Shown piece after piece: positions 1 through 8,410 of a DNA stretch of 62,611 nt (position 1 is the stretch's first letter; each line of letters begins with the position of its first letter). The stretch spans positions 1-62,611 of the forward strand of contig JAUPTV010000102.1 in NCBI GenBank assembly GCA_030917925.1. Direction: 5' to 3'. The DNA comes from Pseudomonadota bacterium. Lineage in GTDB: Bacteria > Pseudomonadota > Gammaproteobacteria > Competibacterales > Competibacteraceae. The position numbers were made by a program, and so were the translations under genes. The notes under the pieces were generated by a model. That model worked only from the letters and a program-made list of their open reading frames with translations. It searched no databases and was not told the origin of the DNA.

Positions 1-550
1 GATTACCGGCAAAGGCGCGGGCAATCGCCACCCGTTGCTGCTCGCCGCCGGATAGCTGCGTGGGATAATGCCGGGCGCGGGCTTTGAGACCGACCCGATC
101 CAGCACCTCCAGCGCCTGGCGGCGGGCGTCGGCCTGGCCCGCCAGTTCCAGCGGCAACATGACGTTTTCCAGCGCGGTCAGGCCGGTCAGCAACTGGAAG
201 GACTGAAACACGAAGCCGACCCGTTGCGCCCGCAACAAGGCGCGGCCATCTTCATCCAGGCCATTCAAATCCACGCCCGCCAGCAGCACCCGACCGTGCG
301 TCGGTGTATCCAGCCCGGCCAGCAACCCCAACAGCGTCGATTTACCGGAACCTGAGGCCCCGATCACTGCCACACTCTCACCCTTGGCGATGCTAAAGCG
401 GATATCGTCCAGAATGACCAGCGGCCCTTCCGGACTGACCACCTGCTTACCCAGACTTTCCACCTCGATAATGGCGGTTGGGTTGTCGGATACCGGCGCG
501 GCGACTACGCTTATCCCGCGACTCCCTTCCAGATGATGATCGACCCGCAT
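1..550 (-). CDS. ABC transporter ATP-binding protein, YbbA/LolD-like (3' part outside window)
   Basis: ATPase subunit of an ABC exporter of the LolD/MacB/YbbA group, expected to work on the cytoplasmic face with a permease encoded further left. Translation of the minus strand shows Walker A GASGSGKS at residues 64-71, a Q-loop glutamine in VFQSFQ near 116, and the ABC signature LSGGEQQR at 166-173. Walker B and the H-loop lie beyond the left edge. The ATG at 548-550 is the chosen start; it gives a 30-residue leader before the ATPase fold, so a later start is possible. The gene is divergent from tesA with only 17 bp between start codons, as for E. coli ybbA/tesA, which supports YbbA over LolD. 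The subfamily is inferred from context. Confidence 0.85.
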   Translation of the reverse strand, partial: MRVDHHLEGSRGISVVAAPVSDNPTAIIEVESLGKQVVSPEGPLVILDDIRFSIAKGESVAVIGASGSGKSTLLGLLAGLDTPTHGRVLLAGVDLNGLDEDGRALLRAQRVGFVFQSFQLLTGLTALENVMLPLELAGQADARRQALEVLDRVGLKARARHYPTQLSGGEQQRVAIARAFAGN

Positions 551-567
551 GACCAGGTTCTCCACAG

Positions 568-1215
568 ATGAACAAGTTGAATGGCTCACGATGGCTACCG
601 ATAGTGGCTTTTTGGTTAACGGCGTTTTTCAGCGCCCCGACATGGGCTGAAGCACCGGTGATTCTCGTCTTTGGCGACAGCCTGAGCGCCGCTTATGGCC
701 TCCCTACCTCGCAGGGCTGGGTCAGCCTGTTGCAACGCCGCTTGCAGGAACGCGGCTATCTCCACCAGGTCGCTAACGCCAGCGTCAGCGGCGAAACCAC
801 CAGTGGCGGGTTAAGCCGGTTGCCGACGGCGCTGAAACAGCATCGTCCGGCGCTGGTGATTCTGGAACTCGGCGCTAATGATGGCTTGCTCGGCCAACCG
901 CCGATGATCATGAGCCACAACTTGGCGCGGATGATTGAGTTAGCGCAGCAGACCAGCGCCCAGGTGCTGCTGGCGGAAATGCGCATTCCGCCGAATTATG
1001 GCCCGCTCTATACCCAAAAGTTTCAGGCGACGTTTGGCGAACTGGCGGAACGATATGCAATCCCCTTGATTCCCTTCATGTTGAAGGGAGTAGCCGGCAA
1101 CCCGGCGCTGATTCAGGACGATGGCCTGCACCCACGCGCCGAGGCGCAGGCGCGGATTCTGGAGAATGTCTGGCCGACGCTGGAGCCGGCGTTGCGCGTG
1201 TCCGTTGGCGAATGA
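568..1215 (+). CDS. tesA: TesA-like arylesterase / acyl-CoA thioesterase I, periplasmic
   Basis: Multifunctional SGNH hydrolase that cleaves acyl esters and acyl-CoA thioesters. The 215-residue protein starts with a signal peptide (hydrophobic residues 10-23, likely cleavage near TWA-EA at 27/28), which places it in the periplasm. The GDSL block is at residues 36-39 with nucleophile Ser38. GAND provides the Gly/Asn of the oxyanion hole, and DGLHP near the C-terminus holds the Asp and His of the triad. Length matches E. coli TesA. The stop codon overlaps the start of rlmJ by 4 bp (ATGA), so the two are probably co-translated. The divergent neighbour is the YbbA-like ATPase. Confidence 0.93.
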   Translation: MNKLNGSRWLPIVAFWLTAFFSAPTWAEAPVILVFGDSLSAAYGLPTSQGWVSLLQRRLQERGYLHQVANASVSGETTSGGLSRLPTALKQHRPALVILELGANDGLLGQPPMIMSHNLARMIELAQQTSAQVLLAEMRIPPNYGPLYTQKFQATFGELAERYAIPLIPFMLKGVAGNPALIQDDGLHPRAEAQARILENVWPTLEPALRVSVGE

Positions 1216-2081
1216 ATAGTTACCGTCACGCTTTCCACGCCGGCAATTTTGCCGATGTGTTCAAACATGTCCTGTTGATTCAGCTCATCGACGCCCTGCA
1301 ACGCAAAGACAAGCCCTTCCGGGTTTTTGACACGCACGCCGGGGCTGGACGCTACGATTTGCATTCCGCACCGGCGCTGAAAAATCGGGAATATCAGGGC
1401 GGCATTGGCCGGTTATGGGATCGGCAGGATCTGGGACCGGAACTAAGCGCATATCAGGCACAGGTGCGAGCCTTGAATCCGGATGGAACCCTGCGCTGGT
1501 ATCCGGGTTCGCCGCGCCTGATTCGCAACCGGTTGCGACCGGTAGACCGGTTGACATTGACCGAACGGCATCCGAGCGACTATCCCGTGCTTAAAGCTGA
1601 ATTCACCGGTGACCGGCAAGTCGTGGCGCATCACGCGGATGGCTACGCCAGCCTGAAAGCGTTGCTGCCGCCTCCGGAACGACGTGGGCTGGTCTTTATC
1701 GATCCGGCTTTTGAGTTACGGGATGAATTTGATCGGTTGACCGAAGCGGTGCAGACCATCCACCGGCGCTGGGCCACCGGCATGGTCGCGATCTGGTATC
1801 CGATTCTTGACCGGGAACCCAGTCTGCGCTTTCAGCAGCATCTGCAGGAACTGGCGATTCCCACCATGCTGTGCGCAGAACTGGGCCTCTATCCCTATGA
1901 CCGGCCAACCGGTCTGCACGGTTGCGGAATGATCATCATCAACCCGCCCTGGATGCTGGATGAAAAGCTTGATCGGGTGTTGCCGGAATTACTGGCGGCG
2001 TTGCAAACGGGCGAATCCGGCCAAACCCGGCTGGAATGGCTGCCAGCCGCACCCTTGGGCAACTGTGTTGAGGCAAGATAG
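1212..2081 (+). CDS. rlmJ: 23S rRNA (adenine(2030)-N6)-methyltransferase RlmJ
   Basis: SAM-dependent methyltransferase that modifies A2030 of 23S rRNA; the family was formerly called YhiR/ComJ. The start MNSYRHAFHAGNFADVFKH is the highly conserved N-terminus of the family, and FDTHAGAGRYD near residue 40 is the SAM-binding motif I. Motif IV reads DPAF (in FIDPAFE) rather than the DPPY/DPPF usual in N6-adenine methylases. I judge this conservative, but it is a point to check. The 289-residue length is normal for the family. The gene overlaps the tesA stop codon, and a 170-bp gap with no recognisable element separates it from tpiA. Confidence 0.93.
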   Translation: MNSYRHAFHAGNFADVFKHVLLIQLIDALQRKDKPFRVFDTHAGAGRYDLHSAPALKNREYQGGIGRLWDRQDLGPELSAYQAQVRALNPDGTLRWYPGSPRLIRNRLRPVDRLTLTERHPSDYPVLKAEFTGDRQVVAHHADGYASLKALLPPPERRGLVFIDPAFELRDEFDRLTEAVQTIHRRWATGMVAIWYPILDREPSLRFQQHLQELAIPTMLCAELGLYPYDRPTGLHGCGMIIINPPWMLDEKLDRVLPELLAALQTGESGQTRLEWLPAAPLGNCVEAR

Positions 2082-2251
2082 CGAGTCATGGAATAAAAGA
2101 TCATGATGTACGCGACGCAACGGATTCGAGAGGATGAGTCTTGGACGCTTGGGGGAATTGTTGAATAGTCGCTGACTCGACAGCTTTGTTGATTTCCCCC
2201 CGCGAAATCCGTAAGCTTCACCGGTTTTTTCAAGTCCCAGGAGATAAGAAT

Positions 2252-3004
2252 ATGCGCCGTAAGCTAGTGGCCGGAAATTGGAAGATGAATGGCTCTGCCG
2301 AGAGCATTCGTACCTTGTTGCAAGGCATCAAAGACGGTGCCGCACCCGTTGCAGCGGTCGAACTGGCGGTCTTCCCCCCGTTCGTGTACCTCAGCCTGGT
2401 TGAGCAGCAATTGTCAGGCACGGCTATTAGTTGGGGGACGCAGACGCTCTCCGAACACGCTTCTGGTGCCTATACCGGCGAAGTCGCGGGGCCAATGCTG
2501 AATGATTTTCATTGCGCCTACGTCATCGTCGGGCACTCCGAGCGCCGCACCCTGTACGGCGAAACCGACGATGTAGTGGCCCGCAAGTTTGCCGCTGCCC
2601 GTAAAGTCTGCGTCAAGCCAATCCTCTGCGTAGGCGAGACGCTCGAAGAGCGCGATCAGGGTATTACCGAGTCGGTCGTGGAACGGCAATTAAAGGCCGT
2701 GCTGGATCTGGAAGGCATTGAAGCATTCAATGACGCTGTCATTGCCTACGAGCCGGTTTGGGCGATTGGTACCGGTCGGACCGCGTCGCCGCAGCAAGCG
2801 CAGGACGTTCACGCCTTTATCCGCGCCAAACTGACCGAGCGCAGTTCAGAGGTTGCCGCCAAAACCCGCATTCTGTACGGCGGCAGCATGAAGCCGGCTA
2901 ATGCCAAAGAACTCATGGCGATGGCCGACATTGATGGAGGTCTGATTGGCGGTGCCTCGCTGGAAGCGAAGGAGTTTCTGGCGATTGCTCAAGCAGGCTG
3001 TTAA
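2252..3004 (+). CDS. tpiA: Triosephosphate isomerase
   Basis: Interconverts dihydroxyacetone phosphate and glyceraldehyde 3-phosphate in glycolysis and gluconeogenesis. The 250-residue TIM barrel has the catalytic Lys in GNWKMNG, the electrophilic His in VGHSERR, the catalytic Glu in [11 protein letters not shown] and the phosphate-binding loop YGGSMKP. The start at 2252 is chosen because [14 protein letters not shown] is the family N-terminus and AGGAG lies 8 nt upstream; an in-frame extension to 2186 has no ribosome site of its own. It is followed 9 bp later by secG and then by tRNA-Leu, a common gammaproteobacterial arrangement. Confidence 0.97.
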   Translation: MRRKLVAGNWKMNGSAESIRTLLQGIKDGAAPVAAVELAVFPPFVYLSLVEQQLSGTAISWGTQTLSEHASGAYTGEVAGPMLNDFHCAYVIVGHSERRTLYGETDDVVARKFAAARKVCVKPILCVGETLEERDQGITESVVERQLKAVLDLEGIEAFNDAVIAYEPVWAIGTGRTASPQQAQDVHAFIRAKLTERSSEVAAKTRILYGGSMKPANAKELMAMADIDGGLIGGASLEAKEFLAIAQAGC

Positions 3005-3013
3005 ACTACGGTC

Positions 3014-3364
3014 ATGGTTTATACTCTTTTTCTCGTTGCCCACGTTGTTGTTGCGGTCGCCCTGATTGCCCTGGTGCTGTTGCAGCAGGGTAAGGGCGCA
3101 GATGCGGGCGCGGCGTTTGGCAGCGGCGCGTCGTCAACGATGTTTGGCGCACAAGGTTCGGCGTCTTTTCTAAGCCGAACCACTGCGGTTCTGGCAACTG
3201 CTTTCTTTTTGACCAGTCTGACGCTGGCCTATTTTGCGACGCAGACGGCGGTACCCACGAGCGTGATGGACGGGGCAGCGCCGATTGAAATTCCGGTCCC
3301 TGCTCCCGCGCCAGCAGCACCCAGCGGTCCGGCTGATGTCCCGCAATTGCCGCCTAAGCCATAA
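3014..3364 (+). CDS. secG: Preprotein translocase subunit SecG
   Basis: Small accessory subunit of the SecYEG channel in the inner membrane. The 116-residue protein has two transmembrane helices (about residues 3-22 and 53-72) separated by the conserved [19 protein letters not shown] loop, which is diagnostic of SecG. The C-terminal tail is rich in Pro and Ala ([11 protein letters not shown]), as in many proteobacterial SecG proteins. It lies 9 bp after tpiA and 23 bp before tRNA-Leu, so the mRNA probably reads through into the tRNA and is processed there. Confidence 0.95.
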   Translation: MVYTLFLVAHVVVAVALIALVLLQQGKGADAGAAFGSGASSTMFGAQGSASFLSRTTAVLATAFFLTSLTLAYFATQTAVPTSVMDGAAPIEIPVPAPAPAAPSGPADVPQLPPKP

Positions 3365-3387
3365 AGACAGGTTTTTAATGATTCATC

Positions 3388-3472
3388 GCCGATGTGGTGG
3401 AACTGGTAGACACGCTAGCTTGAGGGGTTAGTGGCGCAAGCCGTGCCGGTTCGAGTCCGGCCATCGGCACCA
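3388..3472 (+). tRNA. tRNA-Leu (anticodon GAG)
   Basis: An 85-nt tRNA with a 7-bp acceptor stem GCCGATG/CATCGGC, discriminator A and encoded CCA end. The D-arm holds GGTGGAACTGGTAGACA, and the T-arm holds GGTTCGAGTCC. The anticodon stem is CTAGC/GTTAG with loop TTGAGGG, which puts GAG at 3422-3424. A long variable arm (TGGCGCAAGCCG) marks it as class II, consistent with Leu. It sits between secG and nuoA as in many Gammaproteobacteria. Confidence 0.96.
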
Positions 3473-3748
3473 AACAATGAAATCGGGCGTTCCAAAACTA
3501 CCCTTGGGATGTCCCGCTTTTTCCGGGAAACTCCGGAAAATGAACAACTCAGCATCCATGCCATCATGATAAGGTTTCTGTATCCATGCGGCGTTTTAAC
3601 GATAATAACCCATGCGCCCGATGGTTTCTGTGATTCCATCCTGGGTCTCGGCCCGGTCGCTGGTTCGGCCGGAATCTTTCGCCTCCCGTCCAAGACCCGG
3701 CCCACGTAGCGCTTTCTCCCGGCCCGCCATGTCGAAGGTGCGACTGTT
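3473..3748. other. Intergenic leader of the nuo operon
   Basis: These 276 bp separate tRNA-Leu from nuoA and hold no convincing gene. The open frames here lack ribosome sites and protein-like composition. The promoter of the nuo operon is expected here, but I cannot pick one -35/-10 pair with confidence. A short imperfect inverted repeat, CCCGCTTTTTCCGGG, lies near 3517 and could be a weak processing or termination signal after the tRNA. Confidence 0.5.
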
Positions 3749-4105
3749 ATGTTGTCCAATTACCTTCCTGTTCTGATGTTCGTGATCATCGCCCTGGTAA
3801 TGGCGATGGTCGTGATCGGCCTCGGCTTTGTCCTCGGCCCCCGCCGCCCCGATGACGAGAAACTGTCGCCCTACGAGTGCGGTTTCGAGGCTTTCGAGGA
3901 TTCCCGGATGAAATTCGATGTCCGCTATTACCTGGTGGCCATCCTGTTTATCATCTTCGATCTGGAAATTGCCTTCCTGTTTCCCTGGGCGATTGTCCTC
4001 GACCAAATCGGCCTATTTGGCTTTGCAGCGATGGCAGTCTTTCTCGGAATTCTGGTGATCGGTTTCATTTACGAGTGGAAGAAAGGAGCCTTGGAATGGG
4101 AATAG
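3749..4105 (+). CDS. nuoA: NADH-quinone oxidoreductase subunit A
   Basis: Membrane subunit of complex I that helps form the quinone-binding region with NuoH and NuoB. The 118-residue protein has three transmembrane segments. The conserved loop [22 protein letters not shown] after the first helix carries the Cys used as a conformational marker in the family. The second helix contains [14 protein letters not shown], also diagnostic. Its stop codon overlaps nuoB by 10 bp. It is the first gene of a full 14-gene nuo operon on the plus strand. Confidence 0.97.
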   Translation: MLSNYLPVLMFVIIALVMAMVVIGLGFVLGPRRPDDEKLSPYECGFEAFEDSRMKFDVRYYLVAILFIIFDLEIAFLFPWAIVLDQIGLFGFAAMAVFLGILVIGFIYEWKKGALEWE

Positions 4106-4572
4106 AAGGCATTCTTGAAAAAGGCATGGTGACCACCACTGCCGACAAGCTCATCAACTGGGCACGCACCGGTTCGATGTGGCCGATGACCTTTGGTCTG
4201 GCCTGCTGCGCCGTAGAAATGATGCACGCCGGTGCCGCCCGCTATGATCTTGACCGTTTCGGCATTGTGTTCCGGCCCAGTCCCCGTCAGTCCGATGTGA
4301 TGATCGTGGCCGGCACCCTGTGCAACAAGATGGGACCGGCGCTGCGCAAGGTTTATGACCAAATGGCTGAACCGCGCTGGGTAATCTCCATGGGATCCTG
4401 CGCAAATGGCGGCGGTTATTACCATTACTCCTACGCGGTCGTGCGCGGCTGCGACCGCATCGTGCCAGTCGATGTCTATGTGCCGGGCTGTCCGCCGACC
4501 GCCGAGGCGCTGATTTACGGTATCCTCCAGCTCCAGAATAAAATCCGGCGCACCAATACTATAGCCCGTTGA
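4096..4572 (+). CDS. nuoB: NADH-quinone oxidoreductase subunit B (N2 cluster)
   Basis: Peripheral-arm subunit carrying [4Fe-4S] cluster N2, the last electron carrier before quinone. The 158-residue protein has the tandem Cys37-Cys38 in [13 protein letters not shown], Cys102 in [14 protein letters not shown] and Cys132 in [10 protein letters not shown], which together bind N2. The start at 4096 ([10 protein letters not shown]) fits family length. A frame open further upstream lies entirely inside nuoA in another frame and is not used. The overlap with nuoA and 10-bp spacing to nuoC indicate coupled translation. Confidence 0.97.
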   Translation: MGIEGILEKGMVTTTADKLINWARTGSMWPMTFGLACCAVEMMHAGAARYDLDRFGIVFRPSPRQSDVMIVAGTLCNKMGPALRKVYDQMAEPRWVISMGSCANGGGYYHYSYAVVRGCDRIVPVDVYVPGCPPTAEALIYGILQLQNKIRRTNTIAR

Positions 4573-4582
4573 GAGATTGCTC

Positions 4583-5290
4583 ATGGCTGATCCTCAGACT
4601 CTCGTGGAAAAATTGCAGGCGCGGTTTGGCGACGCTCTGCTGGAATGCAAGCTGGAACTTGGCGAAATCACCATTGAAATTTCGCCAGACCGGGCGCTGG
4701 ACATTTTCACTGCCTTGCGTGATGAACCGGAATTCGCGTTTGAACAGGCGATGGATGTGTGTGGCGTTGATTATGCCGCGTATGGCGATGTCGAGTGGGC
4801 GACCAATGAGTCTACTGACAAAGGCTTCAGTCGTGGTGTTGTGGAACGCGCTCCGGGTCGTGGTCAACCTGCGGTTCAGCAGGCGGTGGGTCAAACCTTC
4901 GCGGGCAAAGGCCGCTTCGCCGCCGTCTATCAGTTGCTCTCGGTGTCGTTGAACCATCGAGTGCGCGTGCGCGTATTTGCCGCGGACGACGAGTTCCCGG
5001 TGGTGCCCTCGGTGGTTGACCTTTGGTCCTCGATGAACTGGTTCGAGCGGGAAGCGTTTGACCTGTTTGGCATCATGTTCGAAGGCCACCCGGATCTGCG
5101 GCGCATCCTGACGGACTATGGCTTTATCGGCCACCCGTTCCGCAAGGACTTCCCGCTGATCGGCAATGTCGAGATGCGCTACGATCCCGAGCGGGGCCGC
5201 GTCGTGTACGAACCGGTCAGCATCGAACCCCGCGTCCTGGTGCCTCGCGTCATTCGCAAGGACAACCGTTATCTGTCCCAGCCTCATTGA
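4583..5290 (+). CDS. nuoC: NADH-quinone oxidoreductase subunit C
   Basis: A 235-residue hydrophilic subunit (30-kDa type) of the complex I connecting fragment. The C-terminal half has the family signature [20 protein letters not shown] followed by [20 protein letters not shown]. The gene is separate from nuoD, unlike the fused nuoCD of E. coli. The ATG at 4583 is preferred to a TTG at 4577 because GAGAGA precedes it at usable distance. The residues around 75-110 ([27 protein letters not shown]) look like a lineage-specific loop. Confidence 0.95.
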   Translation: MADPQTLVEKLQARFGDALLECKLELGEITIEISPDRALDIFTALRDEPEFAFEQAMDVCGVDYAAYGDVEWATNESTDKGFSRGVVERAPGRGQPAVQQAVGQTFAGKGRFAAVYQLLSVSLNHRVRVRVFAADDEFPVVPSVVDLWSSMNWFEREAFDLFGIMFEGHPDLRRILTDYGFIGHPFRKDFPLIGNVEMRYDPERGRVVYEPVSIEPRVLVPRVIRKDNRYLSQPH

Positions 5291-5301
5291 AGGAAGCGGC
5301 G

Positions 5302-6561
5302 ATGCCAGAAATTCGCAATTACACTTTGAACTTCGGCCCGCAGCATCCAGCGGCGCACGGCGTGCTGCGCCTGGTGCTGGAGATGGATGGCGAGGTGGTG
5401 CAGCGCGCTGATCCGCATATTGGCCTGCTGCATCGCGGCACCGAGAAACTGGCCGAAAGCAAGCCGTTTAATCAAAGCATCGGCTATATGGACCGGCTCG
5501 ATTACATGTCGGCGATGTGCAATGAATACGCCTATGTGCTGGCCATTGAAAAATTGCTGCGTATTGAAGCGCCGATCCGCGCGCAATACATCCGGGTGAT
5601 GTTTGCGGAAATTACCCGCATTCTGAATCATCTGCTGTGGATCGCCGCGCATGGTCTGGACATCGGTGCCATGACCATCTTTCTTTACGCTTTCCGCGAA
5701 CGCGAAGATCTGGTTGATTGCTACGAAGCGGTATCCGGGGCGCGGTTCCATGCGGGCTATTTCCGGCCCGGCGGCGTCTATCGCGACTTGCCGAACGTGA
5801 TGCCGAAATATGCGTATGAGACTTCGCGGTTCCACAGCAAAAAGGATATCGACGAGCAGAATGTGACCCGGCAGGGTACGATGCTCGATTTCCTGGATGC
5901 GTTTACGGAACGGTTCCCGCAGAAGGTTGATGAATACGAGACCTTGCTGACGGATAACCGGATCTGGAAACAGCGGACCGTCGGCATCGGCGTCGTGACC
6001 CCGGAACGGGCGCTGCAACTGGGCTTCTCCGGCCCCATGTTGCGCGGCTCCGGCTTTGCCTGGGATTTGCGGAAGAAGCAGCCTTATGATGTCTACGATC
6101 AAATGGATTTTGACATTCCCATCGGCGTCAATGGCGACTGCTACGACCGCTATCTGGTGCGGGTCGAGGAAATGCGTCAGTCCAACCGTATCGTTCGCCA
6201 GTGCGTGAAGTGGCTCAAGGCCAACCCCGGCCCGGTCATTATTGATGACTACAAGGTGGCACCGCCGCCCCGGGCGAAGATGAAAGAGGACATGGAAGCC
6301 CTGATTCACCATTTCAAGCTGTTTACCGAAGGCTACTGCGTCCCCGAAGGCGAGGTTTACGTCGCCACCGAGCATCCCAAGGGTGAGTACGGCATCTATC
6401 TGATTTCCGATGGTGCCAACAAGCCGTATCGGGTCAAGGTTCGGGCCGCCGGTTTCACTCATCTCTCGTCGATGGACGAAATGACGCGCGGCCACATGCT
6501 GGCTGATGTGGTGGCCGTGATCGGTACGCAGGACATCGTTTTCGGAGAGGTTGACCGCTAA
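5302..6561 (+). CDS. nuoD: NADH-quinone oxidoreductase subunit D
   Basis: The 49-kDa subunit that forms the quinone pocket with NuoB and is evolutionarily related to NiFe-hydrogenase large subunits. The 419-residue protein begins [20 protein letters not shown]; the HPAAHG block lines the quinone site. [16 protein letters not shown] and the C-terminal [12 protein letters not shown] are also conserved. The ATG at 5302 is chosen because AAGGAAG lies just upstream; an in-frame TTG at 5287 overlaps the nuoC end but puts the ribosome site inside the gene. It shares one base with nuoE (TAATG). Confidence 0.97.
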   Translation: MPEIRNYTLNFGPQHPAAHGVLRLVLEMDGEVVQRADPHIGLLHRGTEKLAESKPFNQSIGYMDRLDYMSAMCNEYAYVLAIEKLLRIEAPIRAQYIRVMFAEITRILNHLLWIAAHGLDIGAMTIFLYAFREREDLVDCYEAVSGARFHAGYFRPGGVYRDLPNVMPKYAYETSRFHSKKDIDEQNVTRQGTMLDFLDAFTERFPQKVDEYETLLTDNRIWKQRTVGIGVVTPERALQLGFSGPMLRGSGFAWDLRKKQPYDVYDQMDFDIPIGVNGDCYDRYLVRVEEMRQSNRIVRQCVKWLKANPGPVIIDDYKVAPPPRAKMKEDMEALIHHFKLFTEGYCVPEGEVYVATEHPKGEYGIYLISDGANKPYRVKVRAAGFTHLSSMDEMTRGHMLADVVAVIGTQDIVFGEVDR

Positions 6562-7058
6562 TGAGCGCACGTAAAAGCGATCTGTTGTCCGCCCACGCCC
6601 GTGCGGAAATCGATCACTGGCTGACCCGCTATCCTGCCGACCGCAAACAGTCCGCTGTTCTGGCGGCGTTGCGCGAAGTCCAGCATGAGAACCACGGCTA
6701 TCTCACCACCGAATTGATGGATGCTGTGGCTGACTATCTCGATCTGCCGCCGATTGCGGTGTATGAGGTGGCGACCTTCTACTCGATGTTTGAGACGAAA
6801 CCGGTCGGTCGGAACAACATTGCCGTTTGCACCAATATTTCCTGCATGTTGCGCGGCGGCGAGACGGTTTTGGCGCATATCGAGAAGAAACTGGGCATCA
6901 AGCTCGGCGAAAGCACCCCGGACGGCAAGTTCTACCTGAAGCGGGAAGAAGAATGCCTGGCGGCGTGCTGCGGTGCGCCGATGATGCAGGTCAATCATGT
7001 CTATTACGAGCATCTGACCACTGAAAAGGTGGATCAGATTCTCGATAGCCTGGAGTAA
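6561..7058 (+). CDS. nuoE: NADH-quinone oxidoreductase subunit E (N1a cluster)
   Basis: Thioredoxin-fold subunit that carries the [2Fe-2S] cluster N1a in the NADH-dehydrogenase module. The 165-residue protein contains the cluster ligands as Cys-x4-Cys in VCTNISCM and Cys-x3-Cys in [10 protein letters not shown], with the expected spacing of about 40 residues between pairs. [18 protein letters not shown] is the typical N-terminal helix region. The start codon overlaps the nuoD stop by one base, and nuoF follows after 5 bp. Confidence 0.97.
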   Translation: MSARKSDLLSAHARAEIDHWLTRYPADRKQSAVLAALREVQHENHGYLTTELMDAVADYLDLPPIAVYEVATFYSMFETKPVGRNNIAVCTNISCMLRGGETVLAHIEKKLGIKLGESTPDGKFYLKREEECLAACCGAPMMQVNHVYYEHLTTEKVDQILDSLE

Positions 7059-7063
7059 GCCCG

Positions 7064-8341
7064 ATGGCCAATGAGGTGTGTTACCGGACGCTGGGTCTGG
7101 ATCGGCCCTGGTCTATCGAGACCTATGCGAGCGTCGGCGGTTATGAAGCCTGGAAGCGGATTCTGGCCGGCCAGTTGACGCCTAATCAGGTGATCGACGA
7201 GGTCAAGAAATCCGGTCTGCGGGGTCGCGGCGGTGCGGGTTTCCCGACCGGTCTGAAGTGGACCTTTATGCCGCGCAATACCACTGCGCAAAAATACATG
7301 GTCTGCAATTCCGATGAATCGGAACCGGGGACCTGCAAGGATCGCGATATTCTGCGCTTCAATCCCCACGCTCTGGTGGAAGGCATGGCCATCGCCGGGT
7401 TCGCGACGGGTTCCACAGTCGGCTACAACTATATGCGTGGCGAATTCATGGATGAGCCGTATCAGCGGTTTGAAAATGCCGTCAAGGACGCCTACTCCGC
7501 CGGTTTGCTGGGTAAAAACATCCAGGGAACCGGGATCGATTTTGATCTGTATCCGAGCCTGGGCGCTGGTGCCTACATCTGCGGTGAAGAAACCGCGTTG
7601 CTGGAATCGCTGGAAGGCAAGAAGGGCCAACCGCGCTTCAAGCCGCCGTTCCCGGCCAGTTACGGTCTGTATGGCAAGCCGACTACGATCAACAATACCG
7701 AATCCTTTTCCTCAGTGCCGTCGATCATCCGCAATGGCGGTGAATGGTTCGCCAGTCTCGGTACAGCCAATGCCGGCGGTTCCAAGATTTTCTCGGTGTC
7801 CGGCCATGTCGAAAAACCTGGCAATTTTGAAGTTGCCCTGGGTCTCCCATTCGCGGAATTACTGGCGCTGGCTGGTGGGGTCTGGAAGGGACGCAAACTT
7901 AAAGCAGTCATTCCGGGCGGATCCTCAGTACCCGTAGTGCCGGGCGACATCATGCTCAAGGCCAATATGGACTACGATTCCGTGTCCAAGGTGGCCGGGT
8001 CGATGCTCGGCTCCGGGGCGGTGATCGTGATGGATGAGACCACCGATATGGTCAAGGCCCTGCAACGTATTTCCCGGTTCTACTTCTCCGAATCCTGCGG
8101 CCAATGCACGCCTTGCCGCGAAGGTACCGGCTGGCTGTATCGGTTGGTGACCCGGATCGTCGAAGGCCAGGGTCGTCCGGAAGACCTGGATCTGCTGGAC
8201 AGCGTGGCCAGCAAGATTGAAGGGCGCACTATCTGTGCGCTGGGCGACGCGGCCGCCATGCCGGTGCGCAGTTTCGTCAAGCATTATCGGCACGAATTCG
8301 CGTATTACATCGAACATAAGCGCAGCATGATTAGTGGTTAG
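7064..8341 (+). CDS. nuoF: NADH-quinone oxidoreductase subunit F (NADH/FMN site, N3 cluster)
   Basis: Binds NADH and FMN and takes the first electrons of complex I. The 425-residue protein shows the Gly-rich NADH-binding segment [13 protein letters not shown] near residue 55, the FMN-site region [21 protein letters not shown], and the N3 [4Fe-4S] ligands in [12 protein letters not shown] plus the distal Cys in [11 protein letters not shown] 69-bp gap with a perfect palindrome follows before nuoG; this is the only sizeable break between nuoA and nuoI. Confidence 0.97.
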   Translation: MANEVCYRTLGLDRPWSIETYASVGGYEAWKRILAGQLTPNQVIDEVKKSGLRGRGGAGFPTGLKWTFMPRNTTAQKYMVCNSDESEPGTCKDRDILRFNPHALVEGMAIAGFATGSTVGYNYMRGEFMDEPYQRFENAVKDAYSAGLLGKNIQGTGIDFDLYPSLGAGAYICGEETALLESLEGKKGQPRFKPPFPASYGLYGKPTTINNTESFSSVPSIIRNGGEWFASLGTANAGGSKIFSVSGHVEKPGNFEVALGLPFAELLALAGGVWKGRKLKAVIPGGSSVPVVPGDIMLKANMDYDSVSKVAGSMLGSGAVIVMDETTDMVKALQRISRFYFSESCGQCTPCREGTGWLYRLVTRIVEGQGRPEDLDLLDSVASKIEGRTICALGDAAAMPVRSFVKHYRHEFAYYIEHKRSMISG

Positions 8342-8347
8342 CAACTC

Positions 8348-8366
8348 GCGGCTAGTCACTAGCCGC
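8348..8366. repeat. Perfect palindrome between nuoF and nuoG
   Basis: GCGGCTAGT and ACTAGCCGC pair perfectly around a single C, giving 9-bp arms. The element lies 7 bp after the nuoF stop and 45 bp before nuoG. There is no T-run after it on either strand, so it is not a simple intrinsic terminator. It could stabilise or process the nuo mRNA, act as a protein site, or be a dispersed palindromic repeat. Confidence 0.75.
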
Positions 8367-8410
8367 CAGTCGCCAACCCCTGCCCATAACCCGGTTGCAG
8401 CAGGTAAAAG

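Noticed and set aside
5284-6570. Minus-strand open frame of 428 codons opposite nuoD
   Set aside because: Antisense shadow of nuoD; no domain, skewed residue use, and no separate promoter or ribosome site.
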